A DNA stretch of 64,000 nt from Marinifilum flexuosum. Lineage in GTDB: Bacteria; Bacteroidota; Bacteroidia; Bacteroidales; Marinifilaceae. The stretch lies in assembly GCF_003610555.1 (NCBI RefSeq), contig NZ_RAPQ01000008.1, positions 426,490 through 490,489 of the forward strand. Direction: 5' to 3'. Both the position numbers and the translations under genes were made by a program. The notes under the pieces are model-generated. The model worked only from the letters and a program-made list of their open reading frames with translations, did no database searches and was not told the DNA's origin. Shown in pieces: positions 54,457-63,746 of the stretch (positions within the stretch are counted from its first letter, which is position 1; each line of letters starts with the position of its first letter).

Positions 54457-55350
54457 ATGAAACAAATACTACTATTTTCCATTGCTTTTTTTACATCAAT
54501 TACACTGCTTGGACAAGTTAAAAAAATTGCCATGTTGGAATCTCTGGCTGTTACAGATGGAATATCGGTTATGGTCAAAAATATGGTTCGCGGCGAATTA
54601 ACCAAGTCATTAAGCAAAGAGTCGGGCTTTAAGGCTTTTACCCGTGTAGATATTGATAATATGATGAAAGAGTTTAAGTTCCAGGAATCGGGCATGGTAA
54701 ACGATGAACAGAGACTGAAACTAGGACAGATGTCGGGAGCTGATTATGTGTGTGTATCGAAAATTACCAAAGATGGAAATGCATATTATTTGGAAGCTTA
54801 TTTGATTCATCTGGAAAGTGGTGAAATCAATAATCCTGCATCAGCATTTGTAGAGGGAGGCTATGCATTTGTAAATACAGCTTGTCAGAAAATTGCAGCT
54901 GAAATGGTAGGGAAAAAAGTTAATGTTTCCAGCACACGACCTTCACGACCTGCTGGAGGGCAGACAACAAAAACTACTTCACCTGCTAGGCCAAAATTTC
55001 AAACCTTTAGTGTATCTGTTGATTTCAAATCCTATAAAATAATGGTGATTGATAGAGATTTCACAAATAAAATGACCAAAGGAGAGGCTGTCAGGGCTTC
55101 AAAGAATTTAAGTTACGGAGGATATAGTGATTGGCGTTTGCCAACTAAGGAAGAAATTAAGGTGATACATCAGCACAGGTATGAGTTAACAGGATTAAAG
55201 AAAGAGAACTATTGGTTCAATAAGGGAAGTGGAATTTGGATGTTGCATTTTAGAAAATATGCCTCCCATCTTAGTTCAACCAAAGAGGGAGCATGGTATG
55301 ATGGGTATGATTATACAGCTTATGTTAGATGCGTAAGAACAGTTAATTAA
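54457..55350 (+). CDS. CsgG/LpoB-like protein with DUF1566-like tail, copy two
   Basis: This paralog of the preceding gene has the same signal peptide and CsgG/LpoB-like domain (VKNMVRGELTKSLSK, NDEQRLKLGQMSGADYVC) and a DUF1566-like tail (YSDWRLPTKEEIKVIHQHR, YVRCVRTV). The linker and tail differ most. A truncated start of a third copy follows immediately. Such proteins probably sit in the periplasm or outer membrane, with the lectin-like tail used for binding. Confidence 0.75.
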   Translation: MKQILLFSIAFFTSITLLGQVKKIAMLESLAVTDGISVMVKNMVRGELTKSLSKESGFKAFTRVDIDNMMKEFKFQESGMVNDEQRLKLGQMSGADYVCVSKITKDGNAYYLEAYLIHLESGEINNPASAFVEGGYAFVNTACQKIAAEMVGKKVNVSSTRPSRPAGGQTTKTTSPARPKFQTFSVSVDFKSYKIMVIDRDFTNKMTKGEAVRASKNLSYGGYSDWRLPTKEEIKVIHQHRYELTGLKKENYWFNKGSGIWMLHFRKYASHLSSTKEGAWYDGYDYTAYVRCVRTVN

Positions 55351-55363
55351 TCAAAGAGTATAT

Positions 55364-55411
55364 CATGAAACAATACTACTATTTTCCATTGCTTTTTTAC
55401 ATCAATTACGC
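55364..55411 (+). pseudogene. 5' remnant of a third CsgG-DUF1566 copy
   Basis: After the stop of copy two, the sequence repeats the junction seen after copy one: TTAATTAATCAAAGAG, then ATGAAACA and the signal-peptide coding stretch. One base is missing soon after the ATG and another in a T run, so the frame is broken. The similarity stops after about 48 bp at CAATTACG. Confidence 0.85.
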
Positions 55412-55485
55412 TTTTTAGATTTAAAACACAATAGAATCTCCTTTTTCCAGAAAAGATCATTCCATTAAAAATTTTCCAGTTATAA

Positions 55486-56583
55486 ATGAATAAAATTATA
55501 AGATACAATGAGCTTTTAGCTGCCAATGGCAGAATTGGGATATCCATTCTGCTAATGCTATTGGGAATGCAATCGGTTTTTGCACAGTCGCCAGATTGGA
55601 TGGATGAAGCCTATCGCCGATTCAATTATCAGAGCAACGATTATTTAACGGCATTCATCAGTGGTGAAAAAAATCAAGACGAGGAATTATCCGATGCCAT
55701 AGTTCGAATGAAGGAATTGGCCAAAGAAGAGATATCGGCCAGCATTTTAACTACCATTAAAAGTAGCTCGGAATTAAATGTGTTGAGCGAGAATGACGGA
55801 AAATCAGACAGCTATAAACAATCTTATTCTTCAAATATTAAATCATCAACTTTTGCAAAAGTAAATGGAGTTCATGTTGATACTCATGTGAAGAAAGGAA
55901 AAAAGAGAAAGCAGTTGATTTATGCCTTTGCGCATGTTAAAAAGACTGATTTAATTAACTATTATCTGTTGGATATTCGAAAAAATATGAGTGAGGCTGA
56001 AGCCTTAATCAATACTGCAGATGGACTTGTTAAGAACATGGAAAAGCACAAGGCCGAGGAAAAGTTTTTGGCTGCAAAAAAGAGGAGTAAGGAAATCGAT
56101 TTTGCCTATGAAATTTTAAGTGCACTTGATGGCAATTCGCTACAATTAGATATTAAAATAGAAGATATTAATAAGCTGAAAGCCGATGTGGATAAAGGAT
56201 TGCATGCTCTAAAATCGGGACCGAGCTTTTGCTTGCAAATTCGTTCGTACATTTTTAATTCGAAAACTAGTCTTCTAGAGAACAAATTAAAGGCAGAACT
56301 GGCACAACAAAAGTACTCTTACACCAAGCTTGCTGATAAGGCCGATTGGTTGATAAACATTACTGCCAAGGCCCGAAAACACAACAACGACTATGGAGCC
56401 TATGTGAGTTATGTTGATGCTGAAATTAGTTTCGAGAAAGCATTTAATAAGGAGGAAGTGTATCAGAATACAATAAAACAAAAGGGAGTTAGTTTGAATA
56501 ATTTTGTTGAGGCGTCGGAATTGGCTTACGAAGATTTAGCCAAAAAAATTAATGCCATCATCGTTGAACATTGTTCTAAGTAA
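55486..56583 (+). CDS. Exported LPP20-like protein
   Basis: A signal anchor or signal peptide (about 15-34, ending VFAQ) precedes SPDWMDEAYRRFNYQSNDYLTAFI and a helical region ending with VHVDTHVKKGKKRKQLIYAFAHVKKTDL. This is the general layout of LPP20-like proteins. The C-terminal 180 residues include a helical stretch and a domain resembling the middle part of the LPP20-LamG protein. It follows the truncated third copy and may be in the same transcript. Confidence 0.55.
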   Translation: MNKIIRYNELLAANGRIGISILLMLLGMQSVFAQSPDWMDEAYRRFNYQSNDYLTAFISGEKNQDEELSDAIVRMKELAKEEISASILTTIKSSSELNVLSENDGKSDSYKQSYSSNIKSSTFAKVNGVHVDTHVKKGKKRKQLIYAFAHVKKTDLINYYLLDIRKNMSEAEALINTADGLVKNMEKHKAEEKFLAAKKRSKEIDFAYEILSALDGNSLQLDIKIEDINKLKADVDKGLHALKSGPSFCLQIRSYIFNSKTSLLENKLKAELAQQKYSYTKLADKADWLINITAKARKHNNDYGAYVSYVDAEISFEKAFNKEEVYQNTIKQKGVSLNNFVEASELAYEDLAKKINAIIVEHCSK

Positions 56584-56810
56584 TATTTTACAAATTTTTA
56601 AGAAATACAAAGTCTAAATGTACTTTTCTTTTTGTGAAATGGCATTCAGAAAAGTTAGTATTTTGTGGGTGCCCATGACAGTATTAAAAAGTTCAGCCTG
56701 TATTGGCTCCAAGTTTAGTTTAAGCTAAAACAGGAAGTTATTCTCAAGAATAGGTATTCATCTAAAAAAAACGGTTTACTCACGATTATTAGAAGGTTAT
56801 GAAAGGTTAG

Positions 56811-57476
56811 CTAATTCTCTTTCACTCTATCATGAAAATGCTTTAAACCATCTTTGCTTTTGATATCCAATTTGCGATAGATATTGCTAAGGTGTTTTTT
56901 TAAGGTGTTGAGTGTAATTCCCAGTTTACTTGCCAATTGTTCGTTACTATCGCTACTGTTTTCAGATGTAGTTTTAGTTACCTTTAATTCGGTTTTGGTT
57001 AGCGATTTTTGTTTTTCTTTATCCGATTTATAAAACCTTTTATTTTCTTCAACAACTTTTCGTTTGTGTTCTAGGTAGGATGGAGATTCAAAGAAAGAGT
57101 CCGAATCTTGACTCATAACGGCATCAATGGTTGATACAATATCCTTTATTTTAGCATCTTTATTTAAGTAGGAGTTGAACTTGGCTTTTCGCAGATCTTT
57201 TAGAATTACATTTAATTTGTAATTCGTGTAAGCAATGCATTTTATATTTTTTCTTTTTTGTTTGAGCTCTGCTACAAATGAAATGATATCTTCATTTTTT
57301 CGGTCTGTATATTCATAATCAACCAACATCAAATGGATTTCATGATTTTGAATATAGGCTGTGGCTTTCGACGGATAAGTAAAGCTTTCGATATGAGCTT
57401 CAGGATACATTTCGGCCAATAGATCGGCACTTGCCTTCTTTAGTAAATGATGATCTTCGATTACAACAATGTTCAT
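56811..57476 (-). CDS. LuxR/NarL-type response regulator
   Basis: The start is placed at 57476 (MNIVVIEDHH); the frame reaches 20 codons upstream without receiver features. The receiver has Glu7/Asp8, the phosphorylated Asp53 (LMLVDYEY) and Lys106. The C-terminus (about 165-221) holds a LuxR-type helix-turn-helix (LASKLGITLNTLKKHLSNIYRKL). The linker is unusually long and charged. It is the natural partner of the HisKA_3 kinase at 51580, though not adjacent, and is divergent from the LytTR gene. Confidence 0.85.
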   Translation of the reverse strand: MNIVVIEDHHLLKKASADLLAEMYPEAHIESFTYPSKATAYIQNHEIHLMLVDYEYTDRKNEDIISFVAELKQKRKNIKCIAYTNYKLNVILKDLRKAKFNSYLNKDAKIKDIVSTIDAVMSQDSDSFFESPSYLEHKRKVVEENKRFYKSDKEKQKSLTKTELKVTKTTSENSSDSNEQLASKLGITLNTLKKHLSNIYRKLDIKSKDGLKHFHDRVKEN

Positions 57477-57712
57477 ATTACAAATAAGATAATTATCGAA
57501 AATATAAATTATTTTCTCTGAAAAGATCATTTGCATACATATTTTTATGAAAAAGCAGAACTTGTACTTTAATCACTTAAATTGGGTGTTGGATATCTAA
57601 AAATCGGGCTTGGATCAATTCACAGGAGCAAAATCTACTACTTCGGGTTATTTTTTTGTATAGAGTAATTGGTGAGTTTTGTTTAAAGAAAATCAAACTA
57701 AAAATCCCGACC

Positions 57713-58453
57713 ATGAATGTTTATTTAATCGTAGATCACTGCAAAAAGGAAATTGCAGGTTTAAAATCGAAACTAAGTAAAATTGAACCAGAGTGCAAGG
57801 TTTATCATTCTACTACTGTTGAAGAGGCTTTATTACTTTACGTTTTGCACAAGCCACAATTGGTATTTTTAGAGGTAAATCTGAAAAACGAAAATGGCTT
57901 TGAGTTAATTCATGGCTTGTTGGAGTTGGGAGAGCATCCAAACTTTGCCATTACAACCAAAAACGAAAGTTTTGCCATTAAAGCCATCCGATCTTCGGCA
58001 GTTGATTATTTGCTAAAGCCAATTGCCATTGAGGATTTGCAGTTTTGTTTGAATCGTGTTCAGAGCATGGAATACGAAGAAATGGAGAAACAACGCATGA
58101 CAGAATTGTTTCTAAAGTTGCAAATACAGAAGAGAGTCACCATTAAAAATCGTGTTGGTTTTGAAGTAATTAAGCCAGAGGAGATACTTTTTTGCAAGGC
58201 AGATAGAAATTACACCGATATCAAGTTAGTTGACGGTACAAGCTTAACTACTTCCACAACCTTGGGAAGCGTGGTGCAACAATTAACAAGCAAGGTATTT
58301 TTCAGAATTGGCCGATCGGCAGTAATTAACCTGGATTATTTGAAGTCGGTGAACAGAAAAGACAAGCAATGTTTGCTGTCTTGTAATAGCGAAATTTATA
58401 AACTTCCGATGTCTCCTAATCGGGTTCAGGAATTATCAAGAGTATTGAATTGA
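57713..58453 (+). CDS. LytTR response regulator with Asp-to-Glu receiver
   Basis: The start is at 57713 (MNVYLIVDH); the TTG at 57656 is only a frame extension. The receiver domain (1-120) has Glu54 (LVFLEVNLKNENGFEL) where Asp is phosphorylated in normal receivers, and DH in place of the acidic pair. A LytTR DNA-binding domain follows (about 145-246; VIKPEEILFCKADRNYTDIKL, FFRIGRSAVINLDYL). The Glu may mimic a permanently active state. LytTR proteins bind direct repeats about one helical turn apart. Confidence 0.85.
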   Translation: MNVYLIVDHCKKEIAGLKSKLSKIEPECKVYHSTTVEEALLLYVLHKPQLVFLEVNLKNENGFELIHGLLELGEHPNFAITTKNESFAIKAIRSSAVDYLLKPIAIEDLQFCLNRVQSMEYEEMEKQRMTELFLKLQIQKRVTIKNRVGFEVIKPEEILFCKADRNYTDIKLVDGTSLTTSTTLGSVVQQLTSKVFFRIGRSAVINLDYLKSVNRKDKQCLLSCNSEIYKLPMSPNRVQELSRVLN

Positions 58454-58522
58454 CTAATTCATGCCGATAGGTATTTAAAATGGAATCATAGGTGAATATC
58501 ACCATCCTACTACTACAAAAAA

Positions 58523-58556
58523 AAAACAGCGCATGAGTAATTCCATGCGCTGTTTT
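58523..58556. terminator. Shared terminator of the LytTR and lipoprotein genes
   Basis: A 13-bp perfect stem (AAAACAGCGCATG / CATGCGCTGTTTT) with an 8-base loop separates the two convergent genes. Confidence 0.85.
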
Positions 58557-58576
58557 CATTTATACATTGAAAGTTT

Positions 58577-59173
58577 TTAGAAACCTCTTTGTTGAGTTTG
58601 TAGTTTTTGCATTTCTTCTTCGAAGGTTTTCTTGAACTTTTCGTAATCGTAATCAACTTTCAACTTGTCGTCTTGCGATAATTTTTGGTTGATTGCTTCT
58701 TCCAAATCTTTAGCACTCATTTCAAGAGCGATGTAAGTTTTGTATTTGTTTTGTGAAGTTCTGGTTTGCTTTTCGCAGATTACCTTAATGTTGTTCAGTT
58801 GTTGGTTGATTACTTCGCGAGTTAAACCTTCAAAACGTTCTTCCACTTGTTCAACATTGTTCAATTCAGTTGAATTTACGTAGTTGTCGATGGTTCCTTG
58901 AACAGTAGATTGAATTAAAGTTGCCAATTCGGCACGAGCATTGGTTCCTGCTTTTTTCTTAGAAACCATTTGATCTAAACTCTCGCCAATTGCAGAAGCT
59001 CTAAAGTGGTTTTTGTCACTTTGGTAATCAGGACCAGTACAATAAACTTCGATAAGCTCTTCGCCTTGTGCCTTGGTAGAAACTGCTTTTTCAGCAGATC
59101 CACATGAACTTAATCCGGCAGCTAATAAAACTCCTAAACCAAGGAATAATGATTGTAATTTTCTTGTTTTCAT
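58577..59173 (-). CDS. LPP20-like lipoprotein, paralog of 30532-31101
   Basis: The lipobox (AAGLSSC) gives a lipid-anchored mature protein. The 198-residue precursor matches the lipoprotein of the first cluster along its length: CTGPDYQSDKNHFRASA, RAELATLIQSTVQ, VICEKQTR and the C-terminal DDKLKVDYDYEKFKKTFEEEM. It lies 63 bp downstream of an LPP20-domain lipoprotein gene and is probably cotranscribed. The pair reproduces part of the gene order at 28368-31101. Confidence 0.75.
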   Translation of the reverse strand: MKTRKLQSLFLGLGVLLAAGLSSCGSAEKAVSTKAQGEELIEVYCTGPDYQSDKNHFRASAIGESLDQMVSKKKAGTNARAELATLIQSTVQGTIDNYVNSTELNNVEQVEERFEGLTREVINQQLNNIKVICEKQTRTSQNKYKTYIALEMSAKDLEEAINQKLSQDDKLKVDYDYEKFKKTFEEEMQKLQTQQRGF

Positions 59174-59236
59174 CTTTTCTTGTTTTGAGGTAATAAGGCA
59201 ATTAATTACTCATTACCAATTGTTCATTATTAATTA

Positions 59237-60646
59237 TTATAAGTCCAGTTGATTCAATTTTGGAATAATGACGTTGTGAATTTCTTCAACAGCTTGTTCG
59301 TATGCTTCTTTTACGGCATAGTCGTAGCTGATTGGTTTCATTCCTTTTACTTCATATATTGCATCATTAAATATCTCCATGCCACTTTTTGCATCCGTTA
59401 AGGAGAAGAAACAATCAAGATATACAATGAATACTTTGTAGTTTCTGCCTTCTTTTACTTCGCCTTTGGTTACATTGGTATTGATTTTAAGAAAAACTTT
59501 GGCTTTCTCTTTGTCGTTTGTAAACGAGAAGAAATTTTCCGACAGTTCTTTCTTCATATTGTTCTTCAGAATCTCACGATTCGAATCCTTTCCAAATATC
59601 TTTTCGCTAAAGTTTAAATATGCTTTTAAACGCTCAACATTGATAATGATTTTGCTTTTAGGAGCCGATTCTGGCGTAAAGAACAGTTTGTTTAGTTGAT
59701 AATTTTCTGATTCTTCATCTAGAATGGAACTTAAATCCAGTCCAACTTCGATTTCCTGTAATTTCATTTTCGAAGTTACTTTTGAGAGTTTCGAAGCTGC
59801 ATAACCAAATTCGTCAGTGCTAACCTTGTTGTTTAAAATCCCTTCACCTTTCGAGAAATCGATCTCTAAAGGAAGGTTAGGAATTAAACTGTTTCCGCTT
59901 TCTCCCAACCATTCTGCTTTCACCAAAATAGGTTCTTTCTGCGATGTTGAAATTTCAATTTTGATTGTTTTTCTGTCGGGAGTTAGTTGCGTTCTCTTAA
60001 AAATATTCTGAATGGAGTTGTAGATGTCTGTCCCCAGATTTACTCTTCCTTTAAAAGTCATTACCGACAAGTCTTCGTCCAAATGTTTCTTAATGGCATC
60101 AAGGGCTTTTGCGTAGTAATTTAAAGCCTGGAAGATATCTAGTTTTTCTTCGCTGATTTTTCCTTGTTCGAAGAAGTTCTGAGCCAATTTTTTGGCTTTG
60201 TTCAGTTTCAATCGCTTCTGTAATTCGTATTGCGATTTCGATAAACGATAGTAAACCCAATATTCATTTCCTCTTTTGTTGTCCCAAGTTCCAACAATTT
60301 CATATCCTTCCAATTCTTCCATTAATGAGGTTCTAACTTCAGATTGAAATATCTCACGAAAGGCAGTTTCATCTTCGAATTGTTGAAGAACTGAGTTGGC
60401 AGAAATGTTTACCGATATCTCGGAACACAAATCGTGTAAAGCCTGGTTTTTGGCCAATTGTATGTAATTTGTTTTTGAATCGTCCTTTTTAACTACCGAT
60501 ATACCCACATAGTAATCAGGAGTAATAGGTCTTTCTTTAACCCACTTTGGCGGTCTTCTCTTTGCCATACCTTGTTGTGCCGAACAACCAATAAGCAAGA
60601 GTATTATCAATGAAAAATTTAGAGTCGTGCGTAGAGTTTTTATCAT
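59237..60646 (-). CDS. LPP20-domain lipoprotein, paralog of 28368-30485
   Basis: The lipobox (ILLLIGC) is followed by an LPP20-like domain (PPKWVKERPITPDYYVGISV, NQALHDLCSEISV, EYWVYYRLSKSQYE) and the same middle part as the LPP20-LamG protein (LNYYAKALDAIKKHLDED, VNLGTDIYNSIQN, NLPLEIDFSKGEG). It ends without a LamG domain, so the two paralogs differ by the presence of this binding module. The 469-residue protein is probably anchored in the outer membrane. Confidence 0.75.
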   Translation of the reverse strand: MIKTLRTTLNFSLIILLLIGCSAQQGMAKRRPPKWVKERPITPDYYVGISVVKKDDSKTNYIQLAKNQALHDLCSEISVNISANSVLQQFEDETAFREIFQSEVRTSLMEELEGYEIVGTWDNKRGNEYWVYYRLSKSQYELQKRLKLNKAKKLAQNFFEQGKISEEKLDIFQALNYYAKALDAIKKHLDEDLSVMTFKGRVNLGTDIYNSIQNIFKRTQLTPDRKTIKIEISTSQKEPILVKAEWLGESGNSLIPNLPLEIDFSKGEGILNNKVSTDEFGYAASKLSKVTSKMKLQEIEVGLDLSSILDEESENYQLNKLFFTPESAPKSKIIINVERLKAYLNFSEKIFGKDSNREILKNNMKKELSENFFSFTNDKEKAKVFLKINTNVTKGEVKEGRNYKVFIVYLDCFFSLTDAKSGMEIFNDAIYEVKGMKPISYDYAVKEAYEQAVEEIHNVIIPKLNQLDL

Positions 60647-60732
60647 TTGTATAGGTTTAATGTAATATTAGATAGCAAAATTAAAGATAAACATTCCTTA
60701 ACAATAAGCTTGCCAAAAGTAAATTTAAAGTT

Positions 60733-61221
60733 TTATTTTAATTCTGAGAGCAAGTCATTAATAAGATTTAAAGATAATTGAGATTCAAAACCTCGACTTT
60801 GAGCAAAGCGATACAATTTTGTCTTTAATTGGTATGGATCATCATCTTTTAGGCTTCGCAATTTCGATTGTAAAAGATCTTGAAGATTTTCTTTGTATTC
60901 CTGATCGTTAATCTGTTCCAGGGCTTCATTTATAATTCTTTCCTGAATTTGTTTGTGCTTTAAATGGTATGATATTTTTATTCTTCCCCATTTGTTAAAA
61001 CGATATTTATCGCGTACATAAAAGTTGGTAAATCTACTTTCATCAATAAACTTGTCTTCCATTAAGGAGTTTATAATTTCATCCTGATCATCAGCAGAGA
61101 TGTTCCAATCTTGTAATTTTTTACGAATATCGCTGCAGCATTTTTCTTGTTTGCTACAAATAAATTGCACTTTTGAAAGAGCTGCCTTGGAGCTTATTTG
61201 GGTGGGCTTTTTTTTATACAT
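60733..61221 (-). CDS. recX: RecX-family regulatory protein
   Basis: RecX modulates RecA. The 162-residue protein contains the usual three-repeat helical build: KVQFICSKQEKCCSDIRKKL, DESRFTNFYVRDKYRFNKWGR and KIKISYHLKHKQI-like segments. The length is normal. It follows prmC by about 55 bp on the same strand; the two are probably one unit. Confidence 0.85.
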   Translation of the reverse strand: MYKKKPTQISSKAALSKVQFICSKQEKCCSDIRKKLQDWNISADDQDEIINSLMEDKFIDESRFTNFYVRDKYRFNKWGRIKISYHLKHKQIQERIINEALEQINDQEYKENLQDLLQSKLRSLKDDDPYQLKTKLYRFAQSRGFESQLSLNLINDLLSELK

Positions 61222-61276
61222 TGCTTTTTGAATGATTTGTAAAGATGTAGCAATGCTACGTCACTACATTATAAAA

Positions 61277-62134
61277 TTATTTTATTGCTGACATCATTCT
61301 GTCTTTGCCATTAATGTCTTTTTGAACTTGTATGCTGGAAAATCCTTTTTGCTCTAGCAATACTGTCATTTCTTTTCCCAAACTTTCGTTGATTTCAAAG
61401 TACAGTTTTCCTCCTTTTTTCAGATGATCTTGTGCCAATTCTGCAATTCTTCGGTAAAAAATTAATGGATCATTATCGCTCACAAAAAGAGCTGTGTGCG
61501 GTTCAAAGTCCAATACATTTTTCTCCATTTTCACCTTTTCAGCATTGGTTACATATGGTGGATTACTTACGATGATATCCAATTGTTCCCACTCATAGAC
61601 TTCCCAATTTAAGATGTCTCTTTCATCAAATCTAACCTGAACTTCGTTTCGTTTTGCATTTTCTGTTGCAGTTTGAATGGCTTTTGGTGAAATATCAACA
61701 CTACTTACATTTGCATTTGTAAGATGCTTGGCCAGGCAAATGGGAATGCAGCCACTGCCAGTTCCAATATCCAGAACATTCAGGTTGGCTTCTTTATTTT
61801 CATTTATAATGGCATGAACCAACTCTTCTGTTTCAGGTCTTGGTATTAATGTGTGCTGATTTACTTTGAATTTTAGTTCATAAAAATCAGCTTCGCCTAA
61901 AACATATTGAATCGGTTTATTCTCTTTCAAATCTGCAATGTATTCTTTTACTTTTGCGAATTGCTCATCTTGAATGGACTCTGTTTTATTCAGTTGAATT
62001 TGAGTTCGTGAATAATTCAGAAGCTCTTCAAGCAAAATATAGGCAATACTTTCACTTTCTCGCGAACTATAAATGCTTTCAAGTTCTTTTTTTATGTAAT
62101 TTATTGTAGATTGTATGTTGTTTAATTGGCTCAT
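61277..62134 (-). CDS. prmC: Release factor N5-glutamine methyltransferase
   Basis: PrmC methylates the Gln of the GGQ motif in RF1 and RF2. The protein has an N-terminal helical domain (1-85) and a SAM-binding domain with VLDIGTGSGCIPI (about 123-135) and the NPPY catalytic motif (SNPPYV, about 191-196). The length of 285 residues is normal. prfB, encoding its substrate RF2, is in the same window but far away. Confidence 0.93.
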   Translation of the reverse strand: MSQLNNIQSTINYIKKELESIYSSRESESIAYILLEELLNYSRTQIQLNKTESIQDEQFAKVKEYIADLKENKPIQYVLGEADFYELKFKVNQHTLIPRPETEELVHAIINENKEANLNVLDIGTGSGCIPICLAKHLTNANVSSVDISPKAIQTATENAKRNEVQVRFDERDILNWEVYEWEQLDIIVSNPPYVTNAEKVKMEKNVLDFEPHTALFVSDNDPLIFYRRIAELAQDHLKKGGKLYFEINESLGKEMTVLLEQKGFSSIQVQKDINGKDRMMSAIK

Positions 62135-62273
62135 TGAATTTCAATAATAGATTAGGAATTTAGCTATTAGTAAATGGATTTTTATAGATTTCACTCAAAA
62201 ATTTATCATCTCATATCTAATATCTCAAATCTGTTAAAGCACAAAGATACAAATCTTCTATTCTCTTAGATTT

Positions 62274-63746
62274 ATGTTACTATCAATTAATTGGTCGGAT
62301 TTTTGGATACAGTTGTTTGCAGCGCTGAGTATTCTTTATGCTCTAACCATTATTACTACCATTATCATTGTTCTGCTTGAGAATAGAAGTCCTTTAAAAA
62401 CCATATCATGGATTTTGGTTTTGATATTTCTCCCGGTTTTTGGTTTTGTGGTTTACCTGGTTTTTGGGCAAAGTTTCCGCAAGCGAAAAATGTTCAGCAT
62501 GAAAGGTTTGGGGGATTTAAAATGGCTGCAGGTAATGAGTCAGGATCAGAAACTTCGTTTGGATAAAAGCCGTTTCTTAAAGGATGAGCGCATCCATGAG
62601 AAGAAAAACATCATGACTTTGTTGTTGAATAATTCCAAGGCTTTACTGAGTGGTTACAACAAGGTGAATGTCTTGAATGACGGCAAGGAAACTTTTTCCG
62701 AGATTTTTAAATCCTTGCGAAAAGCAAAAGACCACATTCATTTGGAATATTACATCATAGAAGATGGTGAGTTGGCTTCGGAATTGCTTGAAATATTGGT
62801 GGAAAAAGCACAAAGTGGAGTAGAGGTACGGGTGATTTACGATGATGTTGGCAGCTGGAAACTGAGTAAACAGTTTGTGGAAACTTTGGAAGAGGCAGGT
62901 GTAAAAATCCAGGCTTTTTTACCCGTTCGATTTCCTATATTAACCAGTAGGGTAAACTATCGAAATCACCGTAAAATTATTGTAATTGATGGAACTACAG
63001 CCTTTGTTGGAGGTTTGAATTTTGCCGACCGCTATCTCAATGGAATTCCTGATATTGGAATTTGGCGCGATACACATTTAAAGGTGACAGGTGAATCGGC
63101 CTCGAGTTTGCAAATTGTGTTTTTAATCGATTGGTATTTTGTTCGCCAGGAGGTTTTGATCAATGAGAAATATCTGCCTTATAAAAAAGCCAAAGAGAAA
63201 TGTCTGTTACAAATAACCGCCTCTGGTGCCGATTCCGATTGGGCTAGTATTATGCAGGCTTACTTTTCGGCAATTACTTCGGCTAAGCGAAATGTTTATA
63301 TATCATCGCCTTACTTCATGCCGAACGGAAGCATTTTAATGGCCTTAAAAACATCGGCCATGAGTGGGGTTGATGTTCGAATTTTGATTCCGAATAAATC
63401 CGATTCTTTCATGACCTATTGGGGAACATTGTCTTACATCGAAGAATTGCTGGAAGCTGGTGTGAGAATCTATTTTTACAAAGCAGGTTTTAATCACAGC
63501 AAAATCATGACAGTGGATGGAATCCTGTCAACAGTGGGAACCGCCAATATGGATGTGAGAAGTTTTGAGCAGAATTTTGAAGTAAATGCTTTGGTTTACG
63601 ATGAAAAAATAACCTTGGAATTGCGAGAACGATTTTTAGAAGACTTGCAGCAAAGCGAAGAGGTAATTCTTGAGAAATGGATTCACCGATCGAAGGTGCA
63701 AAAAATGCAGGAATCCATTGCTCGTTTGTTTACTCCTCTTTTGTAG
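62274..63746 (+). CDS. cls: Cardiolipin synthase
   Basis: Cls makes cardiolipin from two phosphatidylglycerols at the inner membrane. Two membrane helices lie at residues 10-65. Two phospholipase-D HKD motifs follow, NHRKIIVIDGTTAFVGG (about 229-245) and NHSKIMTVDGILSTVG (about 409-424). The 490 residues are typical. Its 3' end overlaps the convergent partial gene by 17 bp. Confidence 0.93.
   Translation: MLLSINWSDFWIQLFAALSILYALTIITTIIIVLLENRSPLKTISWILVLIFLPVFGFVVYLVFGQSFRKRKMFSMKGLGDLKWLQVMSQDQKLRLDKSRFLKDERIHEKKNIMTLLLNNSKALLSGYNKVNVLNDGKETFSEIFKSLRKAKDHIHLEYYIIEDGELASELLEILVEKAQSGVEVRVIYDDVGSWKLSKQFVETLEEAGVKIQAFLPVRFPILTSRVNYRNHRKIIVIDGTTAFVGGLNFADRYLNGIPDIGIWRDTHLKVTGESASSLQIVFLIDWYFVRQEVLINEKYLPYKKAKEKCLLQITASGADSDWASIMQAYFSAITSAKRNVYISSPYFMPNGSILMALKTSAMSGVDVRILIPNKSDSFMTYWGTLSYIEELLEAGVRIYFYKAGFNHSKIMTVDGILSTVGTANMDVRSFEQNFEVNALVYDEKITLELRERFLEDLQQSEEVILEKWIHRSKVQKMQESIARLFTPLL

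Noticed and set aside
53561-55350. Diversity-generating retroelement acting on the DUF1566-like tails
   Set aside because: No reverse transcriptase gene or template-like repeat is visible in the window, and tail differences are not limited to adenines as far as I can see.
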